NCBI GenBank assembly: GCA_026004035.1
Contig: BPII01000004.1
Coordinates: forward strand, 62,001-126,000
Direction of reading: 5' to 3'
Origin: Candidatus Sericytochromatia bacterium
GTDB taxonomy: Bacteria; Cyanobacteriota; Sericytochromatia; UBA7694; JACMQJ01
Length of the DNA: 64,000 nt
This document shows, piece by piece, positions 27,879-37,639 of this stretch (positions within the stretch are counted from its first letter, which is position 1; each line of letters starts with the position of its first letter). The notes beneath the pieces are model-generated. The model ran no database searches. It had not been told where the DNA came from and worked only from the letters and a program-made list of their open reading frames with translations. A program made the translations under genes and the position numbers.

Positions 27879-30800
27879 TTATAAAGAATTACCTATATTA
27901 GAAATATTTCTTGTTAATCCTGATGTTGTTTCTTTTAAGTTAAATGGAAATGCTGTCATTTCAAGATTTATAGAAAACATAAAATCATTTTTATTAAAGT
28001 TTGGTACATATTGACTAAAAATATCAAAAGATAAAATAAAATCGTGTAAATCTTTTTTTACTGATAGATATGTATTAAAAGGTAAAAATGGTCTATTAGT
28101 TTGTTTAGGTTGTTGTCCTTCTGGTACTAGTTCAGGAGGAATTAATGTTAATTGTGCTTGTATTTTTGTATGAGAGCGCCAATCACCACCTATTTCAACA
28201 AGTAAATCTAAACTTGTATTTTGAAACTTATTTATGAAATTAGTAAAACTTTTATTAAAATCAAGATTTGTCTTATAAAAATCTTCACCTTGAAAATCAA
28301 TATTTGTTTTTAATGAACCTGCTATTCCCCAAGGTATATCTTTTTCTTTACCAACATTTTTTTCAAAGTTAAATTCCCAAGGAGTACTGATTGTTAAATT
28401 AAGATTTAGTGGTTCAAATTTTGATCCTCTAAATTCTAATCTACCAATATCATTTTCTGTTAATCTTGTATTATCTATAACTTCTTTATCCATTGAATCA
28501 TATAATCTATTATCTATACCATATTTTTTTTTTAAATCATTATCACTTAAACTCTGAATGTCTTTTCTAGCATCATCTTTGCTTATACCTAAATAGTTCT
28601 TTGAAAAATTCTCATCTGATAAATTATCAATATCTTGTATTAGTTTATTTTTATCTACCCAATTAGGATTTGGTCTATTTAAATCAGATAATTTTATTGT
28701 ATTTAATCTATATGATGTATTAGCACTAATGTTAAATAAAGCACCTGCCAAGAATTTTGAATTTAAACTTAATGTTATAGGTGATAAAAAACCTCTATCA
28801 TAACCTTGATAAGTTAAGTTTGGATCATTTGGAGTATAAGGATCTCCAAAATCATAACCTAAATTAGTTATATTTAATGTAAATTCTTCAGTATTCCAAA
28901 TACCTATGCTACCTAACAAAATATCTTGTTTATTTCTTGATAATTTATCAAATAAAAATGGAGTGTTATTTTTCTCATCTAAAATTACTTTTTTATAGGA
29001 GAAACTAGGAATAAAGTATTTTAATAAATCATTTTTATAATTAACTTGTCCTATTACTTGAAATTGTGCATCTTGAGTTTGATAAAATAATTGTTTATAA
29101 CCACTTCCACCAAAATTTATTTTATTTCCAAAACCCAAATCAAATTCTTTTTGTCCTAAATCAATATTAAATTCTGTTCTTATCAAATCATTTATAGTTT
29201 TAGATAATGAAGCATTAGAAAATGAATTAGCTTCAAAATATCTTCCTACTTTACTAGATATACTTATAGGAAAAGTATCTTTAAAAAAGTCATTAAATTT
29301 TAATTCTAGTTCTGGGAGTTTATTTATGTAATTACCTGATTTTCTTTTATTAATTGCATTATCTCTTTTTAAAATTTGTTCTTGAGAAAGGTTTTGTATA
29401 ATATTTCCATTACTATCTCTTGGAAAAATTTTATCTTCAAGAAAATCGTTTCTATGTTCTATATTTAAATTTAAACTACCCCAATCAAGATTTTGATTTA
29501 AAGTTAATTTCGTATTTAATTGTTGATTTAAACCATCATCAGAAGTTTGTATAGGTGCATCATTTACATTATTTGGTTGTCTAAATATCATATTATCATT
29601 ATTTATAAAATTTATATTTCCATTTAAAACTAAATCAGGTAAAATATTATAATTAATTGATAAATTACTATTTAAGTCTATTGTATCATTACTTTTGAAA
29701 AAGCTTTCTGTATTTGGAAAAATTGTTTCTCTTATAGTATTTTTATAACTATTTGTAAAATTTATATTTATATCATTTAATTTGATTGAAGGATTAAAGT
29801 TTAGCTGAAAAACGTTGTTTCTACCTGTTTGTATTATTTTTTGTGTTTCTTGATTAATATTTGAATCAATTTGTTGTCTATAAGAAACATTAAAATCATT
29901 ATTAAAATCTATTCTAGTATCTTTAAATGGTTGAAATATTTCTTTATCTTTAAAATCAAGTTTATATTCTATGTAATTATCTCTAGGTGAAAAAACAGAA
30001 TTAATATTGTAAAAGTCTCTTTTATGAAAAGAAAAATTTGCTTGTGCATAAGGTAAGAATGGTAACCATTGCTCATGTCTAAAATAAGTTTCTAAATCTT
30101 CAAAAAAAGGTCTTATATTTTTTTTTAGGTTTTCATTTGTTTCTGTAAAATATCTCATATTTATAGGGTTACCAAAAAAATATCCATAACTTGCTGAGTA
30201 CGGATAATTTAACCATAGATGTTCAAATCCTGCACCTAATAGTTTTTTTTCCATCAATCTTAAAAAAATATTTCCATCATGAGAGTCATTTATTTTGTAG
30301 TAATTTTTTAAGTTTAAAAAAAATCCTTCTGCTTCATTTCTTCCAGCATCAAGTCTTATTTCAAAGTTTTCTAAACCTTTTAATGGTATATACAAAAATG
30401 GAAACCAATAAGCTTTGCTTTTACCAAAAAATATTTCAGAATTCCAAGTTATAATCCTGTCATTATTTATAAAATCAATATTTTTAGCTTTTATTTTGTA
30501 GTGAGCTTCAGAGTCTTTCTCTTCTTCATAATCGCAAGTAGTAAAGTCTCCATTTATAACACTAATTCTTTCACCTTCATTATATATAGTTATCTCTTCA
30601 CCTTGAATATATACTTTTTTATCAGCTGCTTCTGCATCAGTTTTTAACTTAGCAAATCTAGTTATCAGTTTTTTATTTTCTGTGTGAAATTCAAATGATT
30701 TTCCTTTTATTTCAGTATCTTTACCATCTTTTTTTGTTTTTATAGTAAAATCTTTATCTGTATAAACAAGTTTTTTCTCTTGGTCTAATATAATTTCTTC

Positions 30801-30983
30801 ACTATTTATTATAGTATCTTGTATTATAACTTCTGCATTTCCTTTTAAGATTGCAATTTTACCTTTTTTTTGATAGGTTAATTTATTTCCTTTTATTTTA
30901 GCTTTTATTTCATCAGCATAGGAGTTATAAGTGATTAATGTAAATAAAATTGATAATATAATTATCTTTTGTCTACTTGCCAT
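27879..30983 (-). CDS. lptD: LPS-assembly outer-membrane protein LptD
   Basis: It inserts lipopolysaccharide into the outer leaflet of the outer membrane. The preferred start is MASRQKIIIL at 30983, which gives a signal peptide (to SYA) and overlaps the lptG stop; the longer upstream reading adds 15 residues of another frame. The mature protein opens with an OstA/LptA-like jellyroll (KLTYQKKGKIAILKGNAEVI, then TEIKGKSFEF). A YWFPFLYIPL-type segment leads into a long beta-barrel rich in alternating Asn/aromatic strands. About 1034 aa, somewhat longer than many LptDs. It is co-transcribed with lptG and argS. Its presence shows the cell has an LPS outer membrane. Confidence 0.88.
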   Translation of the reverse strand: MASRQKIIILSILFTLITYNSYADEIKAKIKGNKLTYQKKGKIAILKGNAEVIIQDTIINSEEIILDQEKKLVYTDKDFTIKTKKDGKDTEIKGKSFEFHTENKKLITRFAKLKTDAEAADKKVYIQGEEITIYNEGERISVINGDFTTCDYEEEKDSEAHYKIKAKNIDFINNDRIITWNSEIFFGKSKAYWFPFLYIPLKGLENFEIRLDAGRNEAEGFFLNLKNYYKINDSHDGNIFLRLMEKKLLGAGFEHLWLNYPYSASYGYFFGNPINMRYFTETNENLKKNIRPFFEDLETYFRHEQWLPFLPYAQANFSFHKRDFYNINSVFSPRDNYIEYKLDFKDKEIFQPFKDTRIDFNNDFNVSYRQQIDSNINQETQKIIQTGRNNVFQLNFNPSIKLNDININFTNSYKNTIRETIFPNTESFFKSNDTIDLNSNLSINYNILPDLVLNGNINFINNDNMIFRQPNNVNDAPIQTSDDGLNQQLNTKLTLNQNLDWGSLNLNIEHRNDFLEDKIFPRDSNGNIIQNLSQEQILKRDNAINKRKSGNYINKLPELELKFNDFFKDTFPISISSKVGRYFEANSFSNASLSKTINDLIRTEFNIDLGQKEFDLGFGNKINFGGSGYKQLFYQTQDAQFQVIGQVNYKNDLLKYFIPSFSYKKVILDEKNNTPFLFDKLSRNKQDILLGSIGIWNTEEFTLNITNLGYDFGDPYTPNDPNLTYQGYDRGFLSPITLSLNSKFLAGALFNISANTSYRLNTIKLSDLNRPNPNWVDKNKLIQDIDNLSDENFSKNYLGISKDDARKDIQSLSDNDLKKKYGIDNRLYDSMDKEVIDNTRLTENDIGRLEFRGSKFEPLNLNLTISTPWEFNFEKNVGKEKDIPWGIAGSLKTNIDFQGEDFYKTNLDFNKSFTNFINKFQNTSLDLLVEIGGDWRSHTKIQAQLTLIPPELVPEGQQPKQTNRPFLPFNTYLSVKKDLHDFILSFDIFSQYVPNFNKNDFMFSINLEMTAFPFNLKETTSGLTRNISNIGNSL

Positions 30984-32044
30984 AAAAGAATTAAACCGTT
31001 TATAGCGAAAACTATATTGGAGGACCAAGCAGCTATTAAAGGTGAAACAAGTCCATTTAAACCAATTGACCTTCCAATAGATTCTGCAACATAATATATA
31101 AATATTAAAATTATACTTAAAGCTACTCCTATATAATTACCTAATCTAGCAAAAATAAATCCTAATGGTGCTGATATTGTAGCTGAAAAGAATGTAGCGA
31201 ATGACCTTGCATACTTTAAATAGTATTCAACTTCTAATTCTCTTGCTTCAAATCCAGCAGTTTTTCTTATATCTATTAACTCTTTTAATCTTTTTGTGCT
31301 TAAATCACCAGGGTTTTTTTGTTCTTCTAAAATTTCATCTACTTTTACTTTAGAATCAACAAATTTTATATTAAATTTTTCTTCTTTATAAACAAATGAT
31401 GATCCTTTTTTATAATAGTGAATAACTCCATCTTTTAATTTCCAATTAGTATTTTGCCAGTTTCCATTTTTTGCTAAAATAATTGTTCTATCTTTATTTA
31501 AATCAATATCAGCTATAACTATATTTTCCATTTCTTGTCTATCTCTATCTATTCTATGAACATGAAAAAATCTATTATCAGGTCCTCTAAAATAAACGTT
31601 ATTATTTATAAGTCCTTGTTTTTTATATCTTGCAAATTCATCAACAGCCTTTTGACTTTCTTTTATAGAAAAAGTAACTATATATTCATTTATAAGAAAA
31701 CCAGAATAACTTATCAACACTGATAAAAATAGTATTGGTAACATTAACCTTTTAAATTTAATACCAGCTGCTCTTAATGCTGTAGTTTCATGATCTCTTG
31801 AAAGTCTTGATGTGGTTAATAGTGTAGCCATTAAATAAGCAATTGGTAAAGATTGAACAATGTAATCAGGTATTTTGTATATAATAGTTTTTATTACTAT
31901 TAAAGGAGGTATTTTATCTCTTACTATACTTTCTATATCATCACCTAATCTAACAGAAATCATAACTACAATAAAAGCCATTATAACCATTAAAAATGGC
32001 TTTATTATTTCTTTGATAATATATCTATCAATTATTTTAATCAT
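30962..32044 (-). CDS. lptG: LptF/LptG-family LPS export permease
   Basis: An inner-membrane subunit of the LptBFG transporter (YjgP/YjgQ family) that extracts LPS for transfer across the periplasm. MIKIIDRYIIKEIIKPFLMV at 32044 is the typical family start, placed 4 bases after the argS stop; the 11 upstream residues of the longer frame overlap argS and are not expected. Three N-terminal membrane spans with the RLSRDHETTALRAAGI cytoplasmic loop are followed by a periplasmic jellyroll (about 130-250) and three C-terminal spans. Only one permease gene is present here; cells with a single LptFG-type gene are known. lptD overlaps downstream. Confidence 0.9.
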   Translation of the reverse strand: MIKIIDRYIIKEIIKPFLMVIMAFIVVMISVRLGDDIESIVRDKIPPLIVIKTIIYKIPDYIVQSLPIAYLMATLLTTSRLSRDHETTALRAAGIKFKRLMLPILFLSVLISYSGFLINEYIVTFSIKESQKAVDEFARYKKQGLINNNVYFRGPDNRFFHVHRIDRDRQEMENIVIADIDLNKDRTIILAKNGNWQNTNWKLKDGVIHYYKKGSSFVYKEEKFNIKFVDSKVKVDEILEEQKNPGDLSTKRLKELIDIRKTAGFEARELEVEYYLKYARSFATFFSATISAPLGFIFARLGNYIGVALSIILIFIYYVAESIGRSIGLNGLVSPLIAAWSSNIVFAINGLILLWQVDKR

Positions 32045-32048
32045 TAAT

Positions 32049-34052
32049 CTACATTTTTTCTGGTGCTTGTATGCCAAGTAATGACAAAGAGTTTTTAATT
32101 ATTATTTTTACCATATAGCACAATGCTAATTTAGCTTTTTTTTGTTCATATTCCATTTCTTTTATTCTATTATCATTTTTACTATAAAAGCTATTAAATT
32201 CAGATGCTAAGTTATAAATATACTCTGTAATATATGATGTGTTATATTGCAATAGTGCTTTTTCAACTATATAAGGGTATTGTTCTAGTAATCTTAATAA
32301 TTTATAATCACTTTCAGTATTTAGTAATTTAAAATCAATATCTTTTAACTCTATATTCAATGTATTTAATAAAGTGCATATCCTAGCATGTGTATATTGT
32401 AAATAAGGTCCTGTTTTACCATTAAAGTCTATTGATGCTTTAGGGTCAAAAATAAACTCTGTTCTAGGGCTAAATTGCAAAATATAGTATTTTAAAGCTC
32501 CTAAACCAACAGTCTTTGATATATTTTCTAATTCTTCATTATTAAATTCTCTACCTCTTAATAAAATTTCTTCTTTTGCTTTCTCTTGCATTTCTTTTAT
32601 CAAATCATCTGCTTCAACAATTTTTCCTTCTCTTGATTTCATTCTTCCTTCAGGTAAGCTTATCATTCCATAGCTTAAATGGTAACACTCTTTAGCATTT
32701 TCAAGTCCTAATAATTCTAGTATTTTGAATAAAACTTTAAAGTGATAATCTTGTTCAGAACCGACAACATATATTGATTTATCCATTTTAAAATCTTGAT
32801 ATTTTAGAAAAGATGTTCCTATATCTTGTGTCATGTAAACAGATGTGCCATCTTTTCTTAGCAAGAGCTTATCACCGCCAAATTCTTTTTCTGGTAATTT
32901 TATCCAAACTGAACCATCGTCTTTTTTATAACATATACCTTTTTTTAAGCCTTCTTCAACATACTTTTTACCTAATTTATAAGTTTCGCTTTCATAATAG
33001 TATTTATCAAATTTTATTCCCAAACTTTCATAAGTTTTATTAAATCCTTCTATTACCCAACTATTTAGTTTTTTCCAAACTTCTATTACTTCTTTGTCTC
33101 CTTCTTCCCATTTTGCAAGCATTTCTCTAGCTTCTTGTAAAATTTTTGAATTCTCCATTACTTCTTCATCTATAAATTTTTCTTTTTCATATTTTTCAAA
33201 AGAGTTTAAATCAATTAAAATTAAATCTTTTTCAGAGAAATTTTCTTTTACTTTGTTAAATATATCATGTAGATATTTAAAATCTTTTCTTTTCAAGCAA
33301 TCACTTTTTGTTACTTCATTTTTACCAAAAATAGCATAAGCTTTATTTTTTAAGTAATTTTTTTTACTTTCAAACTTTTTAGCATCTAATATAAATATAT
33401 TTTCATATAAATGTTTAGACAAAAATTCATCTTTTTCTTTTTTTGCTTCTTTTTCAAATAAAACATAGTATTTACCAACTAAATAATCACCTTTTAAATT
33501 TTCTGAAGGTTCTTCACCATTACCAAACTTTAACCATGCAACCATAGCTTTACATATATGAATGCCCCTATCGTTTAATAAATTAACTCTGATAGCTTTA
33601 TAACCGTTTGCTTCAAATATATTACTTATAGAATCACCTAAAAGATTTGTTCTTATATGCCCTAAATGTTGAGGTTTATTTGTATTTGGTGATGAAAACT
33701 CTATCATAACAGATTTTCCATTTGATTTTTTTCTTCCATAATTTTCTTTTTTATTAGATATTTCTTCAAATAGGTTTTTAAAGAAAAACTCTTTATTTAT
33801 TTTAAAATTTAAATATGGACCAAGATTATTTACTTCATCTATAAAATCTTTTTTTTCATTATCTATAATAGATTTAATATCTAAAGATATTATATTAGGC
33901 GATTTTTTTAGTATCTTTGAAAATTGAAAACAAGGAAGAGCAAAATCTCCAAAAGAAATATTTTCTGGGACTTCTAAAATTAGATTATTGATATTTAAAC
34001 TATAATTTTTGTTTATCAAGTCAGTAATGTAATTAATTAATATATCTCTCAT
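32049..34052 (-). CDS. argS: Arginyl-tRNA synthetase
   Basis: Class I synthetase charging tRNA-Arg. 667 aa. It has an N-terminal additional domain (about 1-110), the HIGH-type motif in SSPNTNKPQHLGHIRTNLLG (about 125-145), the QDIGT and VVGSEQDYHF segments of the catalytic core, a KMSKS equivalent GRMKSREGKIV, and the all-helical anticodon-binding domain ending LSLLGIQAPEKM. It is longer than the usual 550-580 aa because of a Lys/Glu-rich insert (about residues 190-300), a known feature of some argS subtypes. First gene of the argS-lptG-lptD set. Confidence 0.97.
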   Translation of the reverse strand: MRDILINYITDLINKNYSLNINNLILEVPENISFGDFALPCFQFSKILKKSPNIISLDIKSIIDNEKKDFIDEVNNLGPYLNFKINKEFFFKNLFEEISNKKENYGRKKSNGKSVMIEFSSPNTNKPQHLGHIRTNLLGDSISNIFEANGYKAIRVNLLNDRGIHICKAMVAWLKFGNGEEPSENLKGDYLVGKYYVLFEKEAKKEKDEFLSKHLYENIFILDAKKFESKKNYLKNKAYAIFGKNEVTKSDCLKRKDFKYLHDIFNKVKENFSEKDLILIDLNSFEKYEKEKFIDEEVMENSKILQEAREMLAKWEEGDKEVIEVWKKLNSWVIEGFNKTYESLGIKFDKYYYESETYKLGKKYVEEGLKKGICYKKDDGSVWIKLPEKEFGGDKLLLRKDGTSVYMTQDIGTSFLKYQDFKMDKSIYVVGSEQDYHFKVLFKILELLGLENAKECYHLSYGMISLPEGRMKSREGKIVEADDLIKEMQEKAKEEILLRGREFNNEELENISKTVGLGALKYYILQFSPRTEFIFDPKASIDFNGKTGPYLQYTHARICTLLNTLNIELKDIDFKLLNTESDYKLLRLLEQYPYIVEKALLQYNTSYITEYIYNLASEFNSFYSKNDNRIKEMEYEQKKAKLALCYMVKIIIKNSLSLLGIQAPEKM

Positions 34053-34126
34053 AATTCTCCTAAAAATTTTAGTAAATAAAGAATATTATCATATTTAAAC
34101 TAATATTCTTTTATAAATTTATGAAA

Positions 34127-34568
34127 TTAAAAGTTTATTGAAAGTAAATTTATATTAAAAGACAATTGTTCAAAGTCAGTTTCTTCTTTATTAATATTTT
34201 TTTCAAATGATTTTTTATAAGCATCATTTATATTATAAAGCCATAAAGAAGGAATTAAAACTCTATTTGTAAAAAATAATATTTCTATCAAACTATTTTG
34301 TTTTTTAGATAATTCATTATTTTTTATTGTTGGACTTAAGTAAAAAAATATCTATTGAAATTAAAGTTACTAAAGATGTAAAAAATAATATTCCTTTCAA
34401 ATAATCTTGATTAATTATTTGACCAGAACCCGGTATAAAGGTAGAACTTATAGTTGGAATATATTTTTGAATATTAACATTATCATTTTGTGATATATCT
34501 ATTAATTCAGCATTTGAATTATTTGTTATTATAATAAGCATTGTTAAAGACAAAATTATTTTTTTCAT
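34127..34568 (-). pseudogene. DUF5683-like small membrane protein, frameshifted
   Basis: The N-terminal part (34317-34568) has a signal peptide or anchor (MKKIILSLTMLIIITNNSNA), then STFIPGSGQIINQDYLKGILFFTSLVTLISIDIF. This is the proline-glycine plus membrane-helix signature of DUF5683/TM2-like proteins. Removing one T from the run at 34320-34325 joins it to NNELSKKQNSLIEILFFTNR and a second hydrophobic segment, ending INLLSINF at 34127. It overlaps the upstream lipoprotein gene by 4 bases, so the pair is translationally coupled. It is probably a cell-envelope protein of unknown role. Confidence 0.6.
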
Positions 34569-35257
34569 TTAAAATCTTTTAATTCTAATGTATAAGTTAT
34601 TCCTTCTTTTATTTGAATTGATTTAACAAGTCCTATATCCTTACCATACCAATTTATAGTTTCCGAATCGTCTATTTTAGCAATAATTTTTATTGCTTCT
34701 ATTTCTTTAAATGGAACTTTTATTTTTTCAGGTTTTTCTATAATCTCTGTTTTTATACTAGTACTAATTTTCTCACCACTTACTGATATAACAGGTATTA
34801 TTGAAGGTGAATTATCTGAATTTATATTTATAGTTAATTCAGTAGCTCTAAGTTGTGATTCTTTAGATGATGAAAGTATTATTTGTTTAATTTTATAGCT
34901 TTTTTCTGATACTGATATTATTTCTCTTAATATTTCTGTGCTTATATTAGAATCTTGACTTTTAATTGTATATATATATGTATATTTTTTATCTTTTATT
35001 ATAGGATTATAAATTTTCCAATCAACATTAGTTTTTTGAACTTCTGTATCAGTTGTTACTACTTCTTTATCATTTGGATCAATATCTTTTTCATCATCAC
35101 TAATAGGTTTTGAAGTTGGAGATAAAATAGGTTTAGGAGTTTGCTTTATGCTTTGAGATTTTGAATTATTGTTATTACTATTGTTTAATAATATTTCTTC
35201 TTGATACTGACAAGATAAAGTAAGAAAAAATAATGTTATTATTAATTTCTTTTTCAT
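34565..35257 (-). CDS. Putative lipoprotein
   Basis: 230 aa. The N terminus MKKKLIITLFFLTLSCQ is a lipoprotein signal with a lipobox-like LTLSC. A Ser/Asn/Thr/Pro-rich linker (about residues 25-75) precedes a compact beta-rich domain (VDWKIYNPIIKDKKYTYIYT... to ITYTLELKDFK). The domain resembles DUF3108-like or LptA-like periplasmic sheets, but no family can be named with confidence. It is followed with a 4-base overlap by the DUF5683-like gene. Probably anchored in the outer membrane or inner leaflet. Confidence 0.75.
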   Translation of the reverse strand: MKKKLIITLFFLTLSCQYQEEILLNNSNNNNSKSQSIKQTPKPILSPTSKPISDDEKDIDPNDKEVVTTDTEVQKTNVDWKIYNPIIKDKKYTYIYTIKSQDSNISTEILREIISVSEKSYKIKQIILSSSKESQLRATELTININSDNSPSIIPVISVSGEKISTSIKTEIIEKPEKIKVPFKEIEAIKIIAKIDDSETINWYGKDIGLVKSIQIKEGITYTLELKDFK

Positions 35258-35336
35258 TTCCTTTAAATATAATAATAATTCTATTATATTAAATATCTGA
35301 AAAAAAAGTATTATTTTAATAAATTATTTAAATTTT

Positions 35337-35624
35337 ATGAATAAAAAAAGAGATAATTTTTATAAAAAACATGTTTTTATTTGTACATTTGGAAAAACTT
35401 GTTCAACTCTACCTGAACATTTTGAAATTTTTAATATCTTAAAAAATAAAATAGCTGAAAAAGGATTGCAAAATGAGATAAGAATAAATAAAGCAGGATG
35501 TATGAATTGGTGTTCTGCTGGTCCTGTATTAGTAATATATCCTGAAGGAAAATGGTATAGTGAAATAAAAATTCAAGATATTGATAACATAATAGAAGAT
35601 ATCACAAAAGAATTTATAAAATAA
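35337..35624 (+). CDS. Thioredoxin-like (2Fe-2S) ferredoxin
   Basis: 95 aa. It has the family pattern of an early cysteine pair (VFICTFGKTCST) and a late pair in AGCMNWCSAGPVLVIYPEGKWYS, the four ligands of a [2Fe-2S] cluster in the thioredoxin-fold ferredoxin family (Aquifex Fd4/NuoE-like). It probably carries electrons in the cytoplasm; the partner is unknown. No Shine-Dalgarno is visible before the ATG. The gene stands alone between the divergent lipoprotein gene and tRNA-Asp. Confidence 0.88.
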   Translation: MNKKRDNFYKKHVFICTFGKTCSTLPEHFEIFNILKNKIAEKGLQNEIRINKAGCMNWCSAGPVLVIYPEGKWYSEIKIQDIDNIIEDITKEFIK

Positions 35625-35687
35625 CAAAACCTTCAAAATTTACTTAAAAATTAATTTTTGTTAATTTATTAAATTTTATTAAATTCG

Positions 35688-35797
35688 ATGACATTAGAGG
35701 AAAATTGGTTAGAAAAAATCAAAGAATTAAAAGAATTAGATTCCTCTTCAATTTTCTGTTTTTATAAAACTATTTATTTTAAGGTTAAAACAAGATT
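35688..35797 (+). mobile_element. Short coding start truncated by an IS-end fragment
   Basis: An ATG at 35688 reads MTLEENWLEKIKELKELDSSS. It then runs into 35752-35797, an inverted copy of the IS-end sequence found at 41490-41535 (TTTTCTGTTTTTATAAAA... AAGGTTAAAAC). The first 20 codons may be the start of a gene destroyed by insertion and later deletion. The longer open frame reaching 35888 runs antisense through tRNA-Asp and is not a real protein. Confidence 0.5.
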
Positions 35798-35833
35798 TAT
35801 TAGAAATAACTTTATTTGTAAAAAAAAATTTAA

Positions 35834-35907
<74 letters not shown>

Positions 35908-35990
35908 CTAGCTGATGTATTGTTAGAAATTATATAATTATTTTGATTAAATGACAATACTTGTAATAATTCTTAAATTCTATCTAATCC

Positions 35991-36130
35991 GGCACTGGGC
36001 TAATGTTATTTTTCGATAAGATCAAAATCCTTTAATATTAATCATTTTAAAGATTTATATTAAAAATACTTTAAATTTAGTATTTATCAGCATTTCAAGG
36101 TAATTTTTTCTATAACTCAATCCCAGTGTC
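35991..36130 (-). mobile_element. MITE-like element, copy 1
   Basis: About 140 bp bounded by imperfect terminal inverted repeats: GGCACTGGGCTAAT at one end and the complement of GACACTGGGATTGAG at the other. The whole unit recurs in inverted orientation at 58563-58696, with matching blocks such as GAGTTATAGAAAAAATTACC and a shared right end. It contains no coding capacity, so it is a candidate non-autonomous transposon. Confidence 0.75.
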
Positions 36131-36250
36131 GAAAATGGAACACTTATTACTATTTAATATTTCTTAATATTTATATTTTCTGAAAATCTTGATATACTAT
36201 GATTATAGGATTTGTTAATAATTTTTTCTAGGTGTTGCATTTCGAGTGAA
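36131..36250. repeat. Second inverted-repeat element next to the MITE
   Basis: AATGGAACACTT near 36133-36145 is approximately the reverse complement of AGGTGTTGCATTTCGA near 36230-36246 (allowing one gap), about 120 bp apart. There is no coding frame between them. It could be another small transposon remnant or a large imperfect hairpin. Confidence 0.35.
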
Positions 36251-36332
36251 AAATTATAAAAATATCAAGAATTATAACTTTAACATAAAAAGCAAACATA
36301 TAGATTTATAGTATTTTATTTAAAAATAAATT

Positions 36333-36386
36333 CCCCTTTTAAAAGGGATAGCAAACCGAAGGTTTGAGCATAGTATTCAGTGAATA
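36333..36386. repeat. Cluster of three short hairpins
   Basis: Three palindromes follow each other: CCCTTTTAAAAGGG (36334-36347), CAAACCGAAGGTTTG (36352-36366) and ATTCAGTGAAT (about 36374-36384). They lie just downstream of phhA (ends 36439 on the minus strand). They could act as a terminator or mRNA-stabilising structure, or be a repeat family. No U-tract immediately follows, so a standard intrinsic terminator is not certain. Confidence 0.5.
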
Positions 36387-36438
36387 TCATATATATTTAG
36401 TACAATAACTTTAATAACTATAAAAGTTATAAAAAACT

Positions 36439-37257
36439 TTATAAACTATTACAATAATCTTTAACTTGTCTATAACAATCATCAAAACTTTCAGCTACAA
36501 AAAGTATTTTTTGAGTAATAGTTGGATCATAGGAGGTATTAGCTATAACTTCAATATCAAAAGGTCTATGACATTCTTTTTCTTCTACACATCTCTTTAT
36601 ATCTATAAAAGAGCTTAAATTTCCAGCTCCAAACGTTTTTATTTTTCCATTTTCTTTTATAAGTCCATATTCTATAACAAACCAATAAATATTTTCTAAT
36701 TTTTTTAATTTATCTTTATCATCTGTTTTTAATGCAGCACTTCCTATTTCTTTAGCTATTTTACTAACGTCTTTACTGTAAAGACCACTTGCATGTCCTA
36801 ATATTTCGTGTATTATATCAGGTTCAGGTGTAAATCCAGGTGTAGAATGATGTCTTACATATTGAGTAGAGTAAAAAAAACCTTCTGCAAAACTTTGCAT
36901 AAATTCTTTACCGGGTATTAATCCTTTTACTGGTACCATTTGAAAACCTGTTTTTTTATGCATTATTTCTGTAATATATCTTAATTGTGGTATTTCTTTA
37001 CCTGTAATACCCAGTTCATTAAGTCCTGTTATATGTTCATCAAAAGCATAATAAGGTGAAAGTTCAATAAGTTTGCTATAAACATATTGCCAAGTTTCTA
37101 ATTCTTTATTAGTATATTCTATAGTAGGTATGCTATCTATACTTCCGTTATATTTTTCACTTTCTAAAGCTATAAAATCTCTTCTTCGTCTATATTCCTC
37201 ATCTCTAAAACCAGGATGATCAGCATCTAGCTGAACAATATAAGGATTAATTATCAT
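36439..37257 (-). CDS. phhA: Phenylalanine 4-monooxygenase
   Basis: Hydroxylates phenylalanine to tyrosine with a pterin cofactor and non-haem iron. 272 aa, the size of bacterial single-domain PhhA. The iron ligands are in PDIIHEILGHASGL (two His, about residue 150) and the Glu of VIEYGL (about 190). Other family blocks are WQYVYSKLIELSPYYAFDEH and TGFQMVPVKGLIP. It is divergent from a ferredoxin gene across a 121-bp promoter region. With the FAH-family gene at 51.9 kb it hints at aromatic amino-acid catabolism, though hpd and hmgA are not in the window. Confidence 0.96.
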   Translation of the reverse strand: MIINPYIVQLDADHPGFRDEEYRRRRDFIALESEKYNGSIDSIPTIEYTNKELETWQYVYSKLIELSPYYAFDEHITGLNELGITGKEIPQLRYITEIMHKKTGFQMVPVKGLIPGKEFMQSFAEGFFYSTQYVRHHSTPGFTPEPDIIHEILGHASGLYSKDVSKIAKEIGSAALKTDDKDKLKKLENIYWFVIEYGLIKENGKIKTFGAGNLSSFIDIKRCVEEKECHRPFDIEVIANTSYDPTITQKILFVAESFDDCYRQVKDYCNSL

Positions 37258-37335
37258 AATAAAAGCTCCCTTGCTCTAATTAAATTCTATAATAAAAATT
37301 TAGCTTTAACAATTTTGATTTTTAAAAAATTATAG

Positions 37336-37341
37336 TATAAT
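37336..37341 (+). promoter_or_regulatory. -10 box upstream of the ferredoxin gene
   Basis: TATAAT about 38 bases before the ferredoxin ATG, with a good Shine-Dalgarno (GAAAGGA) just ahead of the start. The region between 37258 and 37378 serves both this gene and divergent phhA. Confidence 0.45.
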
Positions 37342-37378
37342 TCTATATTGTTATTATTTTTAATGAAAGGAAAAAATA

Positions 37379-37639
37379 ATGCCACATGTAGTTACAGAAC
37401 CATGTATAGGGACAAAAGATAAAGCATGTGTAGGAGTTTGCCCTGTTGATTGCTTTTATGATATAGGAGAACAATTAGTAATAAATCCTGATGAGTGTAT
37501 AGATTGTGGTGCATGTGTTGATGTTTGTCCTGTAACAGCGATATATCCTGATGACCAAGTTCCCGAGAAATGGGAATCATATATAGAAAAAAATAAAAAA
37601 GCGTTTGATGGTGATACACCTCCGAAAGCTTCAGTTTAG
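37379..37639 (+). CDS. fdxA: Seven-iron (3Fe-4S/4Fe-4S) ferredoxin
   Basis: 86 aa electron carrier. The first cluster motif is C-x7-C-x3-C in [17 protein letters not shown], and the second is [18 protein letters not shown] with classic CxxCxxCxxxCP spacing. The tail ([15 protein letters not shown]) resembles the FdxA/Azotobacter FdI class. Strong Shine-Dalgarno. The following TPR gene starts inside its last codons in another frame, so the two are probably one transcript. Confidence 0.93.
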   Translation: MPHVVTEPCIGTKDKACVGVCPVDCFYDIGEQLVINPDECIDCGACVDVCPVTAIYPDDQVPEKWESYIEKNKKAFDGDTPPKASV

